Source: Bolinopsis microptera
Lineage: Eukaryota; Ctenophora; Tentaculata; Lobata; Bolinopsidae
Assembly: GCF_026151205.1 (NCBI RefSeq)
Contig: NC_087076.1
Span: 11,384,902-11,448,901, forward strand
DNA: 64,000 bases
Direction: 5' to 3'
In this document: one piece after another, positions 10,328-22,108 of the stretch
How the letters are laid out: every line of letters begins with the position of its first letter
Position numbering within the stretch: the stretch's first letter is position 1
Position numbers and translations under genes: made by a program
Notes under the pieces: generated by a model
What the model saw: only the letters and a program-made list of their open reading frames with translations
Told to the model about the DNA's origin: nothing
Database searches by the model: none

Positions 10328-10820
10328 ATCTATGTACATATAATATTAAAATAGATCTTACTAACTCTGATTCATTATGAAACCTTTATACTTTTTAGAT
10401 CATCAGTTTATGCATTCTCTAATGAGAATATGAGTGTTGCAAAATTACCCCAATTATTTATAAGTTTTTTGAATTAGTGAACAGGGTCAGTGAACATTTA
10501 GTTTTAAAGTTAATGTTTTCCATGTCAGAAATTTTCAGAAGTTTATGTGACAGATTGCATAAGTCAATTATAGAAATTTAATGTTTAAATATATCCAATA
10601 TTGTGTATATAGTAGTATAGTATTACAGATTTTTATATATTGTGTATTCATAAATATTTTGCGTCTCTCTCTACTCCAAAACAACAAAATGTGTGCCATT
10701 TTCAAATGTTATACTTTGTTTCTTTAAAATTATACAATTGATCTAAGATCAAAGAATATTTCATTTCGGTAGTAAGTAGTGCCACGCCTAAATTATTTAA
10801 TCAAATATTTTCCAGGAGAA
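10328..10820. other. Short intergenic: 3' UTR of the CCDC112-like gene and 5' region of the zinc-finger gene
   Basis: AT-rich, with no coding frame. A pyrimidine-poor but acceptor-like TATTTTCCAG ends at 10814, six bases before the zinc-finger ATG, so a 5'-UTR intron may end here. Confidence 0.4.
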
Positions 10821-11933
10821 ATGTCGAGTACTTTTATGAAAGAAGAATCAAAAGACTTATTCTATGGTCAGTTTGAGAATGTGAAGTCTGAGAAGTTGGA
10901 GTATGTTTACGAAAGTATGCCAATCACCCTTGTTCCGGACAGTGTTCCAGGTGATCACATTCCATTAACTCTGTCTATAGACTATGCGCCTAGAGAGGGT
11001 TCCTCCACTGAAATGTATGTTGAAAAACGGTTTGATTGCAATCTTTGTGACAAATCATTTAAATACAAGCATGGTTTAACTGACCACATGAAACGAAAAC
11101 ACGAGGGAACGTCCGTTGTTGTAGACTTTGGTTGTAATTATTGCCAGAAGTCGTTTGCAAGCAGTGCAGCGCTGCACCGGCACACTCTTACTCATACCAA
11201 TCAGCAGATCCCCTGCAGGAAGGAAGGGTGCGGTCAAGTGTTTGCATCTGAGAGCGACATGAGACAGCACATCGAGCAGGAGCACCTTGACAAGAAGTTC
11301 AGTTGTCGTGTCTGCAGCAAGATGTTCACCAGAGTCTCCAATCTCAACAGACACATGAAACTTCATCAGAACATACGAGAGTTCCCATGTACATTGTGCG
11401 GTAAAGAGTTCACACAGCGAGTCCACCGTGACAAACACATGATGATACACTTCAGATCCTCGAACCAATGTCCAAAATGTTCCGCTGTTTACACAAAACT
11501 CAAATATTTCAACAATCACGTGACCAATGTATGTTACAGTCACACCACAGTCTACAACCCTCCAACTCTAGCTGAGAAACTGACCACAAAAGTCCAGATT
11601 ACCGAGCCAGTTCCCTACAAAGTTCCCTACAAAGTTCCCTACAAAGTTCCCTACACCACATACGCAACACACACCTCAATACCCTTTCCCCCCACTAATT
11701 ACACGATGATGTGTCCCATATGTATGGCCTTTCAGCAGGATTTAAAGCGGTTACGGGGGCACATCATCAACGTTCATCATGTGGACAACATTTGCCCGCA
11801 GTGCAATACCAAACACAACGATTTCAATGAGTTTGTAACACACCTGCGGGAGTGTTATGTAGAGGATAAGGAATCTTCGACCATGCTCACTGACTTTGCT
11901 AACTCTCTTCTGGATAGCTTCCAGTTTCATTGA
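10821..11933 (+). CDS. C2H2 zinc-finger protein with eight fingers
   Basis: The ATG at 10821 is preferred over an in-frame GTG at 10779 because it follows an acceptor-like site; this gives 370 residues. After an acidic N-terminal region of about 70 residues come six closely spaced C2H2 fingers (for example FDCNLCDKSF, FGCNYCQKSF, FSCRVCSKMF, FPCTLCGKEF). A spacer contains four VPYK repeats, and two more fingers follow (MMCPICMAF, ICPQCNTKH). Linkers are irregular rather than the TGEKP type, and finger 6 has an unusual final Cys/His spacing. It is probably a nuclear DNA-binding protein; no KRAB, BTB or SET domain is present. It cannot be matched to a named orthologue. The coding region has no intron. 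Confidence 0.85.
   Translation: MSSTFMKEESKDLFYGQFENVKSEKLEYVYESMPITLVPDSVPGDHIPLTLSIDYAPREGSSTEMYVEKRFDCNLCDKSFKYKHGLTDHMKRKHEGTSVVVDFGCNYCQKSFASSAALHRHTLTHTNQQIPCRKEGCGQVFASESDMRQHIEQEHLDKKFSCRVCSKMFTRVSNLNRHMKLHQNIREFPCTLCGKEFTQRVHRDKHMMIHFRSSNQCPKCSAVYTKLKYFNNHVTNVCYSHTTVYNPPTLAEKLTTKVQITEPVPYKVPYKVPYKVPYTTYATHTSIPFPPTNYTMMCPICMAFQQDLKRLRGHIINVHHVDNICPQCNTKHNDFNEFVTHLRECYVEDKESSTMLTDFANSLLDSFQFH
11610..11654 (+). repeat. 12-bp coding tandem repeat (VPYK)n
   Basis: gttccctacaaa is repeated three times plus a partial fourth copy inside the zinc-finger gene, encoding the VPYK spacer. The copies are nearly identical at DNA level, so the expansion is recent. Confidence 0.9.
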
Positions 11934-13833
11934 AACTTTTACCTTGTAGCTATTATATATTTGTGTAAGTAAATGTCACTATATGTTTTATTTTATGAAG
12001 CTGGTCCATGTCCATACACCGTGGAACACATACCTTGTTATATGTTTTATTCTTTATTTAACGAAATGATTTTCACAATAGTTTATTTGATTGAAGCATT
12101 TCTTGCTATATATTTTTATTTTCAGGATTCTGTCCTGGTATTGTTTTATATTTCTTTTACAGCTATCATAGCAGATCAAGGTAGGCTTATGTGTACAGAT
12201 TTATCATTTAAAGATGAACAGGTATCATCTTGTGTAGAACATGTATTGTGCACTGTATTATTTGATTTATATTTAATTGGAGCATTTCCTGTGTGCTTTC
12301 GTGATGTAATGCATCTCGTTCAAAGTTTTTTTCCTGTTTAATACAGAAGATGGTATCTTATCATACAAATTACTTTGAGAATACATGCTGGCTTCGTAGT
12401 TCTGCTAACGTCTCCTGAATTATTGGTTTACGAAAGAATCTCTTTTAGTGCCACTTTTAGGCAAGTATCAGATATTTGATTTTAGGGGCTTATATTTCAG
12501 AGAATCTGATTTCTAAACGTTAAAAATGTATCATATTTGTAATATGAGCTGATTCATTTCAAGTTACTAGATTGTGAAACTGCTCTAAGTATGAATTGCA
12601 GCATCTCATCTCTCATCCATATCATTTGGTTCTCACAACTTCAATGCAAGCTAACTATGTCCATCTGGTCTTTGTGAAGGTACAACAAAGTTCTCAACTT
12701 AAGATATAATATCAATTAAATAATGATATGATAGTCTAGCGATGTATTTGATTCGTGGCCTTCGTTGTTATACTATCATGTAGCCTCATCATAGATTTTA
12801 TGTGATTTGTTATTTGACCAAGATTTATCATTATTTTACCTAGAATATATAAATTATTGAACTCTGCTCGACAAATTCAGCAACGTTTTCGTCCATGGGC
12901 GGTATTCTAAGTCCCGTTTCAGGGATATCTTTCGTGTTTTGTTACATTTAAGTTGATCTGAAAAAGTAGCTAGTCATTTGCAAGATGAGTAGCTCCGAAA
13001 ATGTTGCTGTATTGAGCATTTTAATTTACTGTGATTATTTTTAACTGTCCCTTGGTTACCCATATAATTGATATTTGTTGGATGTTTTTTAGATCAGCGT
13101 TACGTGTATGATGTTTAGAATATGTAGCTTTTTAGTCATTTATCCTTATCATGAATTTACATTACGAGATTTCTCTGATGACACTCTTGCAGAAATTTCA
13201 AGGCACGGTTTTTAATTTCATGCTGGCTTTTGATTAAATCCGTATCAAAATAATTATAATAGAATGATGTCTAAAACCTTACATATTTATTATTTCCATG
13301 GAAAATACATACTCGATAATGATATAATATATTTGACGCTGTGTAGCTGACATTGTCTATTTTATTTGTGGCAACTGATGTCTGATTTTATGATGTAGGG
13401 TTCTTATTAAGATTTGTAGTTTATGTTCACTATTTGTGATTAAACATCCTCATTCGATTGAAATTTCCCTTGACAATTATTTAATTTAATATCGTATTTA
13501 ACTACGCTATACTTACATTCTGCGGTTTTATTGCTTTCCTTCCTGTAAATAGGATTCCCTATAAGAGTCCAGCTTCGAATAAATGATTTCCTTGAAATCT
13601 GAAAACAAAGAATACCGTGAATACTGTTAACGTAGCGCGCGGAGCATTTCATTTGAATGAAGTGTTCCCGCGCGATCGAAGACTTTATTCACAAACGCAT
13701 AATTCATTGTGTGACCGAATGATAATTGAGATAACGGTTTATTTACTGATAAGGAAATCGACCTGAAAATCAATTTTTTCGAACATGAATTTTAAAATTA
13801 CAATCTTTATCCCCAGGATATGTCTGGTAGACG
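11934..13833. other. Intergenic, mostly AT-rich 3' UTR-like sequence
   Basis: The 122-codon frame at 11973-12341 has no domain and AT-driven Phe/Ile/Leu content, so it is not called. A near-palindrome lies at 13636-13674. A pyrimidine-rich acceptor-like site (TTATCCCCAG) ends at 13816, before the next ATG. Confidence 0.4.
13636..13674. repeat. GC-ended imperfect palindrome, 39 bp
   Basis: CGCGCGG at the left faces CCCGCGCG at the right around a centre of mirrored CATTT/AAATG-like words. It is 160-200 bp upstream of the NUDT14-like ATG, so a promoter element is possible. Confidence 0.4.
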
Positions 13834-14430
13834 ATGAAGATCCCCACGATTGTAAACAATGTCCGATCTGCTGTTCTAAAGCGGTCCCAACGCTTCTCGT
13901 TTTACACCCTTCACTTTCAACGTGAGGGTAATCCTAGATTTTGGGAAATCTTGAGCGCAGACTCACATCGACAGGGTGTCTTGCTGTTCGATGTTAACTC
14001 TAAATCATTCATATTAACTCGGAAGTTCCGGCCCGCGCTTTTAAGCAGACAAGAAGGAGTGCCGTGCGAAGAATTAAACCCTGAGGGGGTTGAACTGTCG
14101 ACAGATGGCTGCATTACCACTGAGCTTTTCACTTGTGTTACGCAATCTTCTGAAAATACTGACCCTATTGTCAGTCAAGTTAAACGTGAGCTTGGATGTG
14201 ACTTAGATGAGGAACAATTAGAAAAAGTTTCCTCTTTGAGGATGTGGGGTGAAAATTACCATCTTTTCTATGCGTCTACCGATTTTAGTTTTTCTAATCT
14301 CCCACCTTACGTTCACCTGGTTCCGCTGCAGAATTTAGATAATTTCATCGAGCAGTCAGACATTCTTTCTAGCGATTTGACATTAGCACTTGAGTGGTGG
14401 AAGTGGAACAAAAGTTCCGATTATTCGTGA
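13834..14430 (+). CDS. NUDT14-like protein with degenerate Nudix box
   Basis: 198 residues, single coding exon. Residues about 49-69 (GVLLFDVNSKSFILTRKFRPA) match the strand that precedes the substrate pocket in UDP-sugar/ADP-ribose pyrophosphatases of the NUDT14 type (family: xxLLFxxxxxxLVLVxQFRPA). The Nudix box should then read G-x5-E-x7-REUxEExGU. Here the equivalent region (residues about 110-128) reads ...VSQVKRELGCDL: the Gly and the metal-binding EExG pattern are absent and the segment is about three residues short. Without those glutamates, hydrolysis is unlikely, so it may bind a nucleotide-sugar or serve another role. The frame is intact, which argues against a pseudogene. A short upstream ATG at 13819 closes after five codons. 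Confidence 0.65.
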   Translation: MKIPTIVNNVRSAVLKRSQRFSFYTLHFQREGNPRFWEILSADSHRQGVLLFDVNSKSFILTRKFRPALLSRQEGVPCEELNPEGVELSTDGCITTELFTCVTQSSENTDPIVSQVKRELGCDLDEEQLEKVSSLRMWGENYHLFYASTDFSFSNLPPYVHLVPLQNLDNFIEQSDILSSDLTLALEWWKWNKSSDYS

Positions 14431-14761
14431 GGCTGAACGGTACACAGTTATTTTAATGTCAGTGGACAACAGATGGAACAATCTAACGATCATTTCCTGT
14501 ACTTGTATTATCTAAGAACTGATAGGTGTTAAAGAAGAGTGAGCGTGGTCGTATTACCTTAGCTTGAGTTTCCTGGTGCTCGTGTAAAACTAGGGACATT
14601 AACCGTCGTTAGGACCTTTAATGCTAGTTATCCATCCTCCTGTGTATTTAGTACATTCAGACCAGCAACTCTTACACACAACCATCCCAGCAACTTGCAC
14701 ACGCACTGATTATAGTTCAAACAAGAAACGATGGTATCGTGACTAAAGTTTGCTTGATCCA

Positions 14762-14893
14762 GGGAGAAAAAGAGAGAGAAGTTTAAATTGCGGATACGAG
14801 AGGGAGGGAGAAAGAGGGAGAGCCGGGACAGTGCTGAGCAAGAGAGAGGAGAGAGAGGAGAAAGAGAGAGAGGGGGAGAGGGAGAGAGAGACT
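14762..14893 (+). repeat. Purine-rich (GA)n low-complexity tract
   Basis: Imperfect runs of GAGAGA and GGGAGA over about 130 bp. Confidence 0.9.
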
Positions 14894-14896
14894 TAC

Positions 14897-15013
14897 GACT
14901 ATCTGCTCTCCCTTCAGGATAATCCAGCTCTTCTTAAACTGTGTCTGTAGTGCTGCAGTAAGGTCGATTAGAGAGCACTCTCTTTCTTGCCTAGAGATAA
15001 ACCTGCTAGACAT
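14897..15013 (-). CDS. Possible first coding exon of an unidentified minus-strand gene
   Basis: An ATG with A at -3 opens a 39-codon stretch (MSSRFISRQERECSLIDL, then TAALQTQFKKSW). It ends exactly at a strong donor, GTC|GTAAGT, before the purine tract on the other strand. Amino-acid composition looks coding-like and there is no stop. No further exon could be found to the left, where the NUDT14-like gene lies on the plus strand. Function unknown; it may be chance. Confidence 0.3.
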
Positions 15014-15522
15014 TTTCAAACTCGAGACCGCCGGAGATTCTTATAAATCTCTGGAGATGTGAAATTGTTGATTTCCCGTTATAAGTACAGTAATGCTGCC
15101 CCATAGCGGGGTTTGAGATATACATCCCTGGCATGACCCATTTTAGCGCTTCAAAGGAGCAGTTTTACTCAAAGCTTAACAAGTATGATGATTAGATGCC
15201 ATCTAAACTACTGACTGTCTCGACTGTTTGAATAATTCATGTGAAGCACAAAGAGGCAGATCCTGATGAGGCGAGCCTAAGCTTTGTTTAAGATACGAAA
15301 TCGTGTATTCAGTTACAGTCACTCGTCAAGTACACAATTCTATGTGTCTATAAGTGTAAAAGTATTGTTACTGCGTGTACATGTCTCTCAAATTGTGATT
15401 AAAATTTTCACTGCCGATACTACACTTTATATCAAATTCAATGAATTCAAATACATACATTATTCTTTTATCTTTAATCTTTATGTTGAGTAAAATTTTC
15501 ACGATACACTCTTTTTAGGTGG

Positions 15523-18500
15523 ATGTATTTTAATCCGGACGGATTTGAATTCGAAGACGAAGAGGTAATCACTCCTTTATACTATTAACCGTATTGTGCA
15601 CACTGAATATCATTCATTAATATTCCATCATTTAGCTTTGAATACTTCATGAGGTGCAGGGTATTAGGGTGCTTCGCCCCTTGAGGGCTACAAGTGCAGT
15701 GACACAGTGAGCAACTCTACTCCACTCAACTAGACATTACCAACTAGATACACCGAGTACATTAGTATTGATTGTACAGATTCTAGTGAAGTGGGAATAA
15801 AGCCCCATACAGGCAGAGTTTCTGCTCTGGTAAATGTACAGGTCTTGTCTCGTTACTACTGGGCCCTATTGTTATTATAAAATCATGAGCCTTAGTCTTA
15901 CACATTGCTTTATGTTCGGGCATCAAAAATTCCATGCAAGTGGATGAGTGTTGCTCAGTTACACCCTTACCAAGAGCAAAAAGTATGAATGGTTTATTGT
16001 TCATTAGTTTGTCCTACTTACAGCGTAAATATTACCGGATCAATGTGCACATGTTTAAAGTTTATGTTTCAGCCCGTCGATTATGATAATGATGAGACAT
16101 TTGGCTCGGGGGCCGTTAAGGACGACGGCTGGGAGGAGAAACACAAGGAATTATCCAAGACCATAGAGTTAGACTCATCCCGGCTCATGTACGATGATAA
16201 TATCACCTTCGACGATCCTGCCTTCACGGAGAAGATCCTTTTTGATGAGGAGGTATGCATGGTCTAACGAGCCCTTAAATAAATAAATGTCTGTGTTCTA
16301 ACGGGTTTCATGCGCTCCAATTATAGCTGCTGCAATTATAGCTGCAATTGATGTTTGGAGTATTTAAACGTTTAAGATTTTGATATCCCACCAAAAGTTC
16401 CTTGCCACTCCCACTGATTTTCCTACTTTTAAAAACACAAATCTCTGAACAGGAGTTTTTAGCTCACTCAGTGTCTGAAATGGTTCTGGAAGATGAAGAA
16501 GAACAACCCACTACTCCCTCCAAAACTATTCCCATTCCGCACAATCCGGTTAGTATTGAGCAGTTGGAGAATTAGCTCCCTGGTTGAAATATACAAACGC
16601 TATTCCAGGTTCATCTAAATGAGAAATTATCGTACAATATAATAATCAATCGATATGTAGATTGTTGGTTGTACATTTTTCTACGCGCTAATAATTATGT
16701 CACCCTGCTGTAGATCTGAATACTGCTGGCGAGGATAACCATATTTGTTTAGACACTTAACAACCACTTATCAATCAGCTTCCGAAGCGAGCAATTAAAT
16801 CTAAAAGTCACTATCATGTTTTTAAAAATGTGGTTCCCCAGATCAGGTTTCAGATCTATTACCCCTAGGCTAAGCCCCTGATATATATTCCTGTCAGGAT
16901 AAAACTTTTCCAGAGAGTCCGTACGGTGGTGGGATATGGACAGCAGCAACTTCTCCACCTATAGAGACTTGTGTAAGTTAGATGATGTTGCACGAAACTG
17001 AGTCAGTGTCATGTTGTATTCTTCATTAGGTCGAGGCTCGAGCTCAAGTAAACTCATGTACGGTTAATCAGAATTACCTGAATCTGTCTTATTACTAATA
17101 GATTGTGTTTTAATTTCGTGGCTACCATGTGGTGCTTTAACCATTTGTCTATTTATGGTCATGTGCATTGTGTGCAAGCAGTTTGAACGTTTTAAAAAGC
17201 TGCAAAATCATTCCAATTTTTATTAATAAAATCTTAGGACCGTGGATCTTGGGATCAAAGTAACGGTTTAGAACAAAAGGTATGGGAACCAAATGCGAAA
17301 TGCCAGGCTTCTTCCTAAATCCCACCTACATATAGCATTATAGCACCACTCCCTTCGCTCGGTTGAATTCTATGCAGCTCTTTTTCCTCAGCTTGTCTCT
17401 CCTGTAACCGCTGAAAGCAGCTGCTTATACTTACTTGTGATAGTTACGATTTTCACAGAACACGATGTGCGACCAACTTCAGCCATTCTAAGATTCAGCT
17501 TTTAGTTAAACTCCTCCTCGGTGTGTGTACTGTGTAGTTTATGACTAATCTTAACTTCAGAGGTCCCCGTCCAGCTCGTGGCATGGTGATAACTCTCCCG
17601 GTAAAATGCTCCTACAAATGTTAAAAAGTGGAGCTCTTACTCCTCCCAGCACTAAGGTTCATTCTTCATTCTCTTATTAACAATTTTACTTTTTCGGGAA
17701 AAGTACTTGTTAAAAGTTGAATATTATTATCTAAGCAGCTTTGTGAATAAGAAGTATTCGGTTATAGAATGTGATTATTTTTACACTAAAATCATTTCAG
17801 AACATTAAAGAAGTAAAGCAACCGTTCAACGCCCAGCAAACCAAAGCAAAACTATCAGCAATTCCTGCTCGGCAACGTAGTTCTTCATACTCTGAAAATA
17901 CTAATTCTCGTGGAGGTGGTCATGGTGGCGGTGGTCATGGTGGCGGTGGTGTAGGTCATGGTGGCGGTGGTCATGGTGGTGGTGGTGGTGGCGGAGGTAG
18001 TGGTGGTGGTAACTATGGTAACTACGACAGACGATATCAACACCATGGTAACCAGCACGGCTACTACAACAACAACAACAACAACTACAACAACAACAAC
18101 AATTACCATAATAACTATCATCGAGGGAGGGATCAACATCAACATCACGGCGGTTACAGAGACAACAACTACAATAACTACAACAATCGAGACAACTACA
18201 ACGGATATCATAACAACAACGGCAACAACAACCAAAACCGGAGACACCAAGATAACAACCGAAACCAACGTAACCATGTCAGTTCTAAATGTAACCACCT
18301 CTTTCGGGTCAGATTAATTGTGCGTTTTATGCTTGATGAACAGCTTCTTAGCTTAATTTACTGTCAGATCCATAAAAATCAAACTTTTCTCAAGATGATA
18401 GCTTTAAGGAGCAGTCTTTAGGTTTCTTATATAAACTGAAATTACAGAGGAACGACAAGTTGCCCCAAGAGATGGACAGCATCCTGATGAGCAGTAGTGA

Positions 18501-21500
18501 GAAGCAGTGGGTCACCAAGATACAAATGTTACAGATTCAAACTGCAAATCCTTACGAAGAGGACTATTACTATCAGGTAAAAATATTATATCTAACTTTG
18601 TTTTTATCAGTCATCGTGAAATTTAGTATGCTGGAGTTTTAGTTTTAAACAGCATTTTCGGTTGCACACATTTGAAATTGTGAACTCGTCATGTTTATTA
18701 GGAGCATATTAATAGTGACTCAAATTTCAGATGTTATTGTTCAAAAAGCAGCAAAAGGACACGGATTTCCTAGTCACACCAAAACTCCTCTTTTCGAATC
18801 CAACCAAAAACAGCGACAAAAAGGAGTATAAACCAAGTGAGAATGACTCCAGATTCTAGTAAATTAACGCCAGACTTTAGAACTGCCGGTTTAATCGAAT
18901 ACTTGCATCAATTCAATTGCGTGGAGTGGACTCAAATTAATATCAGTATGTTTTATAGTCTGTAGCGTGCTTTGTTAAAGATACTATAATGTGTTGACTA
19001 AGTAATTAAGTAATTAGCTATCGTTAAATAATTATCAGTGGAGTTTGTGAGTACATTGGGAAAGCTGTCAATCTCAACAGTGATGAACCCCAGACAAGTT
19101 TTAGACTGTAGCCTCAACGATCTTCAACCAATTATCACGGTACAAACTTCACAATAATCGGTATTATTCCGGTTATTATTAAAATTTCATGATTTATTTA
19201 ACTTGGGTTGCTATCAATAAATGTCACATAACAATAAGATAAAACTCCCAGAATCACCAAAAAGAAGGGATAGACCCAGGAAGAAAGAAGTACAGTGTTC
19301 TCTCCACAATTGAGCGAATGTATGACTACTTGCTGGAGTTGGAGGATCTGGAGAGGATGTTGCTGATAGTTCCTGCAGAGGAGCGTAGTAAGATTATTGA
19401 CGCCAAGAACGAGGTGGCGGACAGAATGTTCAGTTGTTTCTGCATCTCTGATTCCGGGTTAGTATCTACATAAGATGGGTTCTTGTTTTTCTAGTTTTTA
19501 AAGGAGTTTCAACGTCTACAAGTTAGACCATATTTATAAAGTTTTATATTTTTCTTTATCGAACTATTTTACTATAATCACAGTAAACTAATGCGTTAAT
19601 GAGTGCTCCTGATTAAACAGGAGTATAAACGAGGAACTGTTAGTGCACGTGCTGAGCACGAGTAAAGGAAAGAACATGTTAGCGCGCTCCGTTACACAAC
19701 TGCGCTCTGAACACGGCCGAGCTATACTTTATCACCTCCTGGGAAACATGGCTACTATCATAGCTCACGACAAAAAGCATCAGGTAAACTATAGCAGTAT
19801 AGCGGGGGGTACACTACACTTTTTTACACTATCCTTAAAAAAAGGCAAAAGTGTAGTGTATAAAAGAGTAGTGTAAAGTAGCCTAAAAAGCCTTAAAAAG
19901 CCTTAAAAAGTGTTAAAAGTGACATTTTTTTTTCTCACCAAAGGTACGTTTTACCTTTGTTTGTTTGTTTGGGGACCGGTTTTTGGTACCCGGCCAATGT
20001 TTACAAAATAATATAATACATAACATTATTATTATAAAGGGTCTCAATAAGAGGTCTCGACTGCCTAGGCGTCAGACCTTGGCAGTCGGTAGTTTTCCTC
20101 TGGCCCGGGATCAGCTGACCCTAGGGACCAGAGGATAAAGGTGTAGAAACTATATGTATCTACAAAACTTTCAAGGTTGTTTTTACAAGAGACAGGGCTT
20201 GCTGCGCAAGGGAAGAAAAGCGGGAGAAACACTCACAAATTATACAAATAAATATTATAGAACATAGCAAAAAGAAATTCAAACAATCCTACACTACTAC
20301 AAATGTTTATTACATACTACAATGTGATACATGATAATTATATGCTGTATAGACAAGAAACAGGGCTTGCAGGGCAAGAGATGGATTATTATTATTATTA
20401 TTATAAAACAGGATCTTACCGACAAAAATGATTCTTAAAAATACCTTAATGCGGTAAACTGTACCCTTGAAAAAGATTTTCCCAACATCTGTTGCATGCA
20501 GATATATCTCTAATTTCGTTCAATTCATGCAAGTTGTCCATTTGCAAATTTATACTACTTAAATCACTTCTTAAAACCGATAACAAGTTCATTCTAGGTC
20601 TCCCCAATCTACCAATGAATAAATTATCTGATTCAATAGCAAAAGAGAGAGCCGTTTGGGCTGGGGTGTTCTTCATACTCCTGAGAATGTGTCCAAACAT
20701 CTTCCACCGCTGGTGTTCAATACGCTTGGATAACTTTTCAACTTTACACCTTTCATACAATGCTTTGTAATACATAACAATATAATTTTATTTAATATGC
20801 GTGAATATGAAAATTTAAAATGTTGATTACGTCTATTCATTAAAAAAAAAAACAGAAACTTTAAAAATTAAAACTTGTATATCATGATTTATTGACATAT
20901 AGTGACAAATAATTTGATTTGATACGACAGATGATCATACGCACTGTTTTATAAGCTACTTGAGGTTAAAACAAAAAAGAATAACTGAGCCCATGTCTTA
21001 TCAGCACCTGCTAGCGCTATCTATATGATGCTATCAATATGACAGTGAAATGGGCAGTGAAAAAAGTGGCATATGGTTGATAGTGACTAGTGTGCTAACC
21101 GTCTGGTTTTATTTATTCCTTTGGAAATGTACTAAGTGAAGACTGATTGAAAAATAATAGGAAAAAAGAAGATTTTTAGAAGATAATTTTTAAAAATTGA
21201 TTAAAATTATAAAATAGTGTAAAATAGCGTAAAATAGTGTAAAATGGTGTACCTTTTTTACTACACTTTTTACTACACCATACCAAAAAAGGCAAAAGTG
21301 TAGTGTACCCCCGGCCCCCAGTGTAGCAATACAACTTTACAAACGTTTAAATAAGTTTAGTGTAAAACCTCTTATCTTTTTTTTTCCATTTGGCAATCAG
21401 AAACTTTATCGCTATACCTAGAATAGCCCTATAAATCAAATAATAAGATGAGAATGTTATCAATTTCAGCAACTGCCTCAATTGTGTGAACCACTAGGAT

Positions 21501-22108
21501 CTGTAATTCACAGTGGGACTATTAACATGATGCACGTCTGGATGAAGAGTCTTGTTGATGGACTCAGTTACTATGGTGACTTGGGTCACTCCTTAGAAAC
21601 CGTTTTACGTAATCCGGTTAGTTAAAAATTGTTACCTATTTGATTAACGGACGTCTGTATAAAATATGTTCATTAACGGACTGCGCGTTTTTTTTTTGTA
21701 ATTAGCAATGTCAATCACTCACTAACCACCATAATATTTTCTTTCAGCTGGGGATCAGCTTAATTAACGACATAATCCAGCGAGCTGACCACCTGTGCGC
21801 AATGAACCCTTCCAACTTCGAGGTTCAGGCAGAATGGTAAGTTCATTTAAAAACATTTCTATCAGACTGCTGACTTGTATAGCTTACTGTGATGAAAGAA
21901 CGGTTTTGCGATTTATGATTTTCCTTGTTGATCGTTCAGATTATCGAACACTATTGTTGGGTCCCAGACAAAGTAGACTTCTTTCAGGATCCGAGTTCTC
22001 CAGCAGATATACCCGTTCATGCTGCCTCTCACTACCACGCTGCCCAGCACCAAGGCTCTCACTTATCTTAAGGAGTCCCTTGCTAAGAATAGGAACCTTC
22101 TTTGGTAA
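15523..22108 (+). CDS. PATL1: PAT1 homolog (mRNA decapping activator), 14 exons, 664 aa
   Basis: Exons by frame continuity: 15523-15564, 16073-16252, 16453-16548, 17238-17279, 17561-17656, 17801-18277, 18448-18576, 18731-18836, 19039-19139, 19252-19457, 19621-19783, 21470-21616, 21748-21836, 21988-22108; all junctions are GT-AG and in phase. The N-terminus holds DETFGSGAVKDDGWEE, the conserved DDX6-interacting acidic motif of PATL1. The middle holds a Gly/His then Asn/Tyr-rich linker (exon 6). The conserved core follows: EKQWVTKIQMLQIQ, NPYEEDYYYQ, FVSTLGKLSIS, and the helical C-terminal domain that in other animals binds Lsm1-7 and DCP2. The stop is TGG TAA at 22103-22108, matching where the human protein (about 770 aa) ends. 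Expected role: scaffold in cytoplasmic P-bodies promoting decapping of deadenylated mRNA. The start ATG is plausible but an upstream exon is not excluded. Confidence 0.88.
17905..18270 (+). repeat. Trinucleotide-driven Gly/His and Asn/Tyr low-complexity coding tract in PATL1 exon 6
   Basis: GGTGGT/CATGGT runs give a Gly-His stretch, followed by AAC/TAC runs giving Asn/Tyr/His. All are in frame with PATL1. Such prion-like linkers favour condensation; that function is inferred. Confidence 0.8.
20058..20135. repeat. Two adjacent hairpins
   Basis: CGACTGCC (20058-20065) pairs with GGCAGTCG (20081-20088), then TCCTCTGG (20096-20103) pairs with CCAGAGGA (20128-20135). Both lie inside the intronic element. 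Confidence 0.6.
20446..20775 (-). pseudogene. LINE C-terminal fragment
   Basis: The minus-strand frame reads HQRWKMFGHILRSM, NTPAQTALSFA, GRLGRPRMNLLSVL and ends CNRCWENLF. This is the conserved tail of an APE-type LINE ORF2 (RWxxxGHVLRM, GRxGRPxxxL). It is 5'-truncated and probably the cargo of the surrounding element. Confidence 0.7.

Larger units (their letters stand above)
19804..21311. mobile_element. Inverted-repeat element inside PATL1 intron 11
   Basis: The left end GGGGGTACACTACACTTTT is inverted at the right end (AAAAGTGTAGTGTACCCCC). Each end also folds on itself because TACACTACACTTTT and its complement occur about 35 bp apart. The element is about 1.5 kb and holds a LINE fragment, two adjacent hairpins and AT microsatellites. 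It accounts for almost all of the unusually long intron 19784-21469. Confidence 0.65.

Noticed and set aside
11973..12341. 122-codon frame after the zinc-finger gene
   Set aside because: Phe/Ile/Leu-rich composition typical of AT-rich non-coding sequence, with no domain; likely 3' UTR.
17885..18317. Long Val- and Thr-rich frames overlapping PATL1 exon 6
   Set aside because: Shadows of the trinucleotide repeats in other frames.
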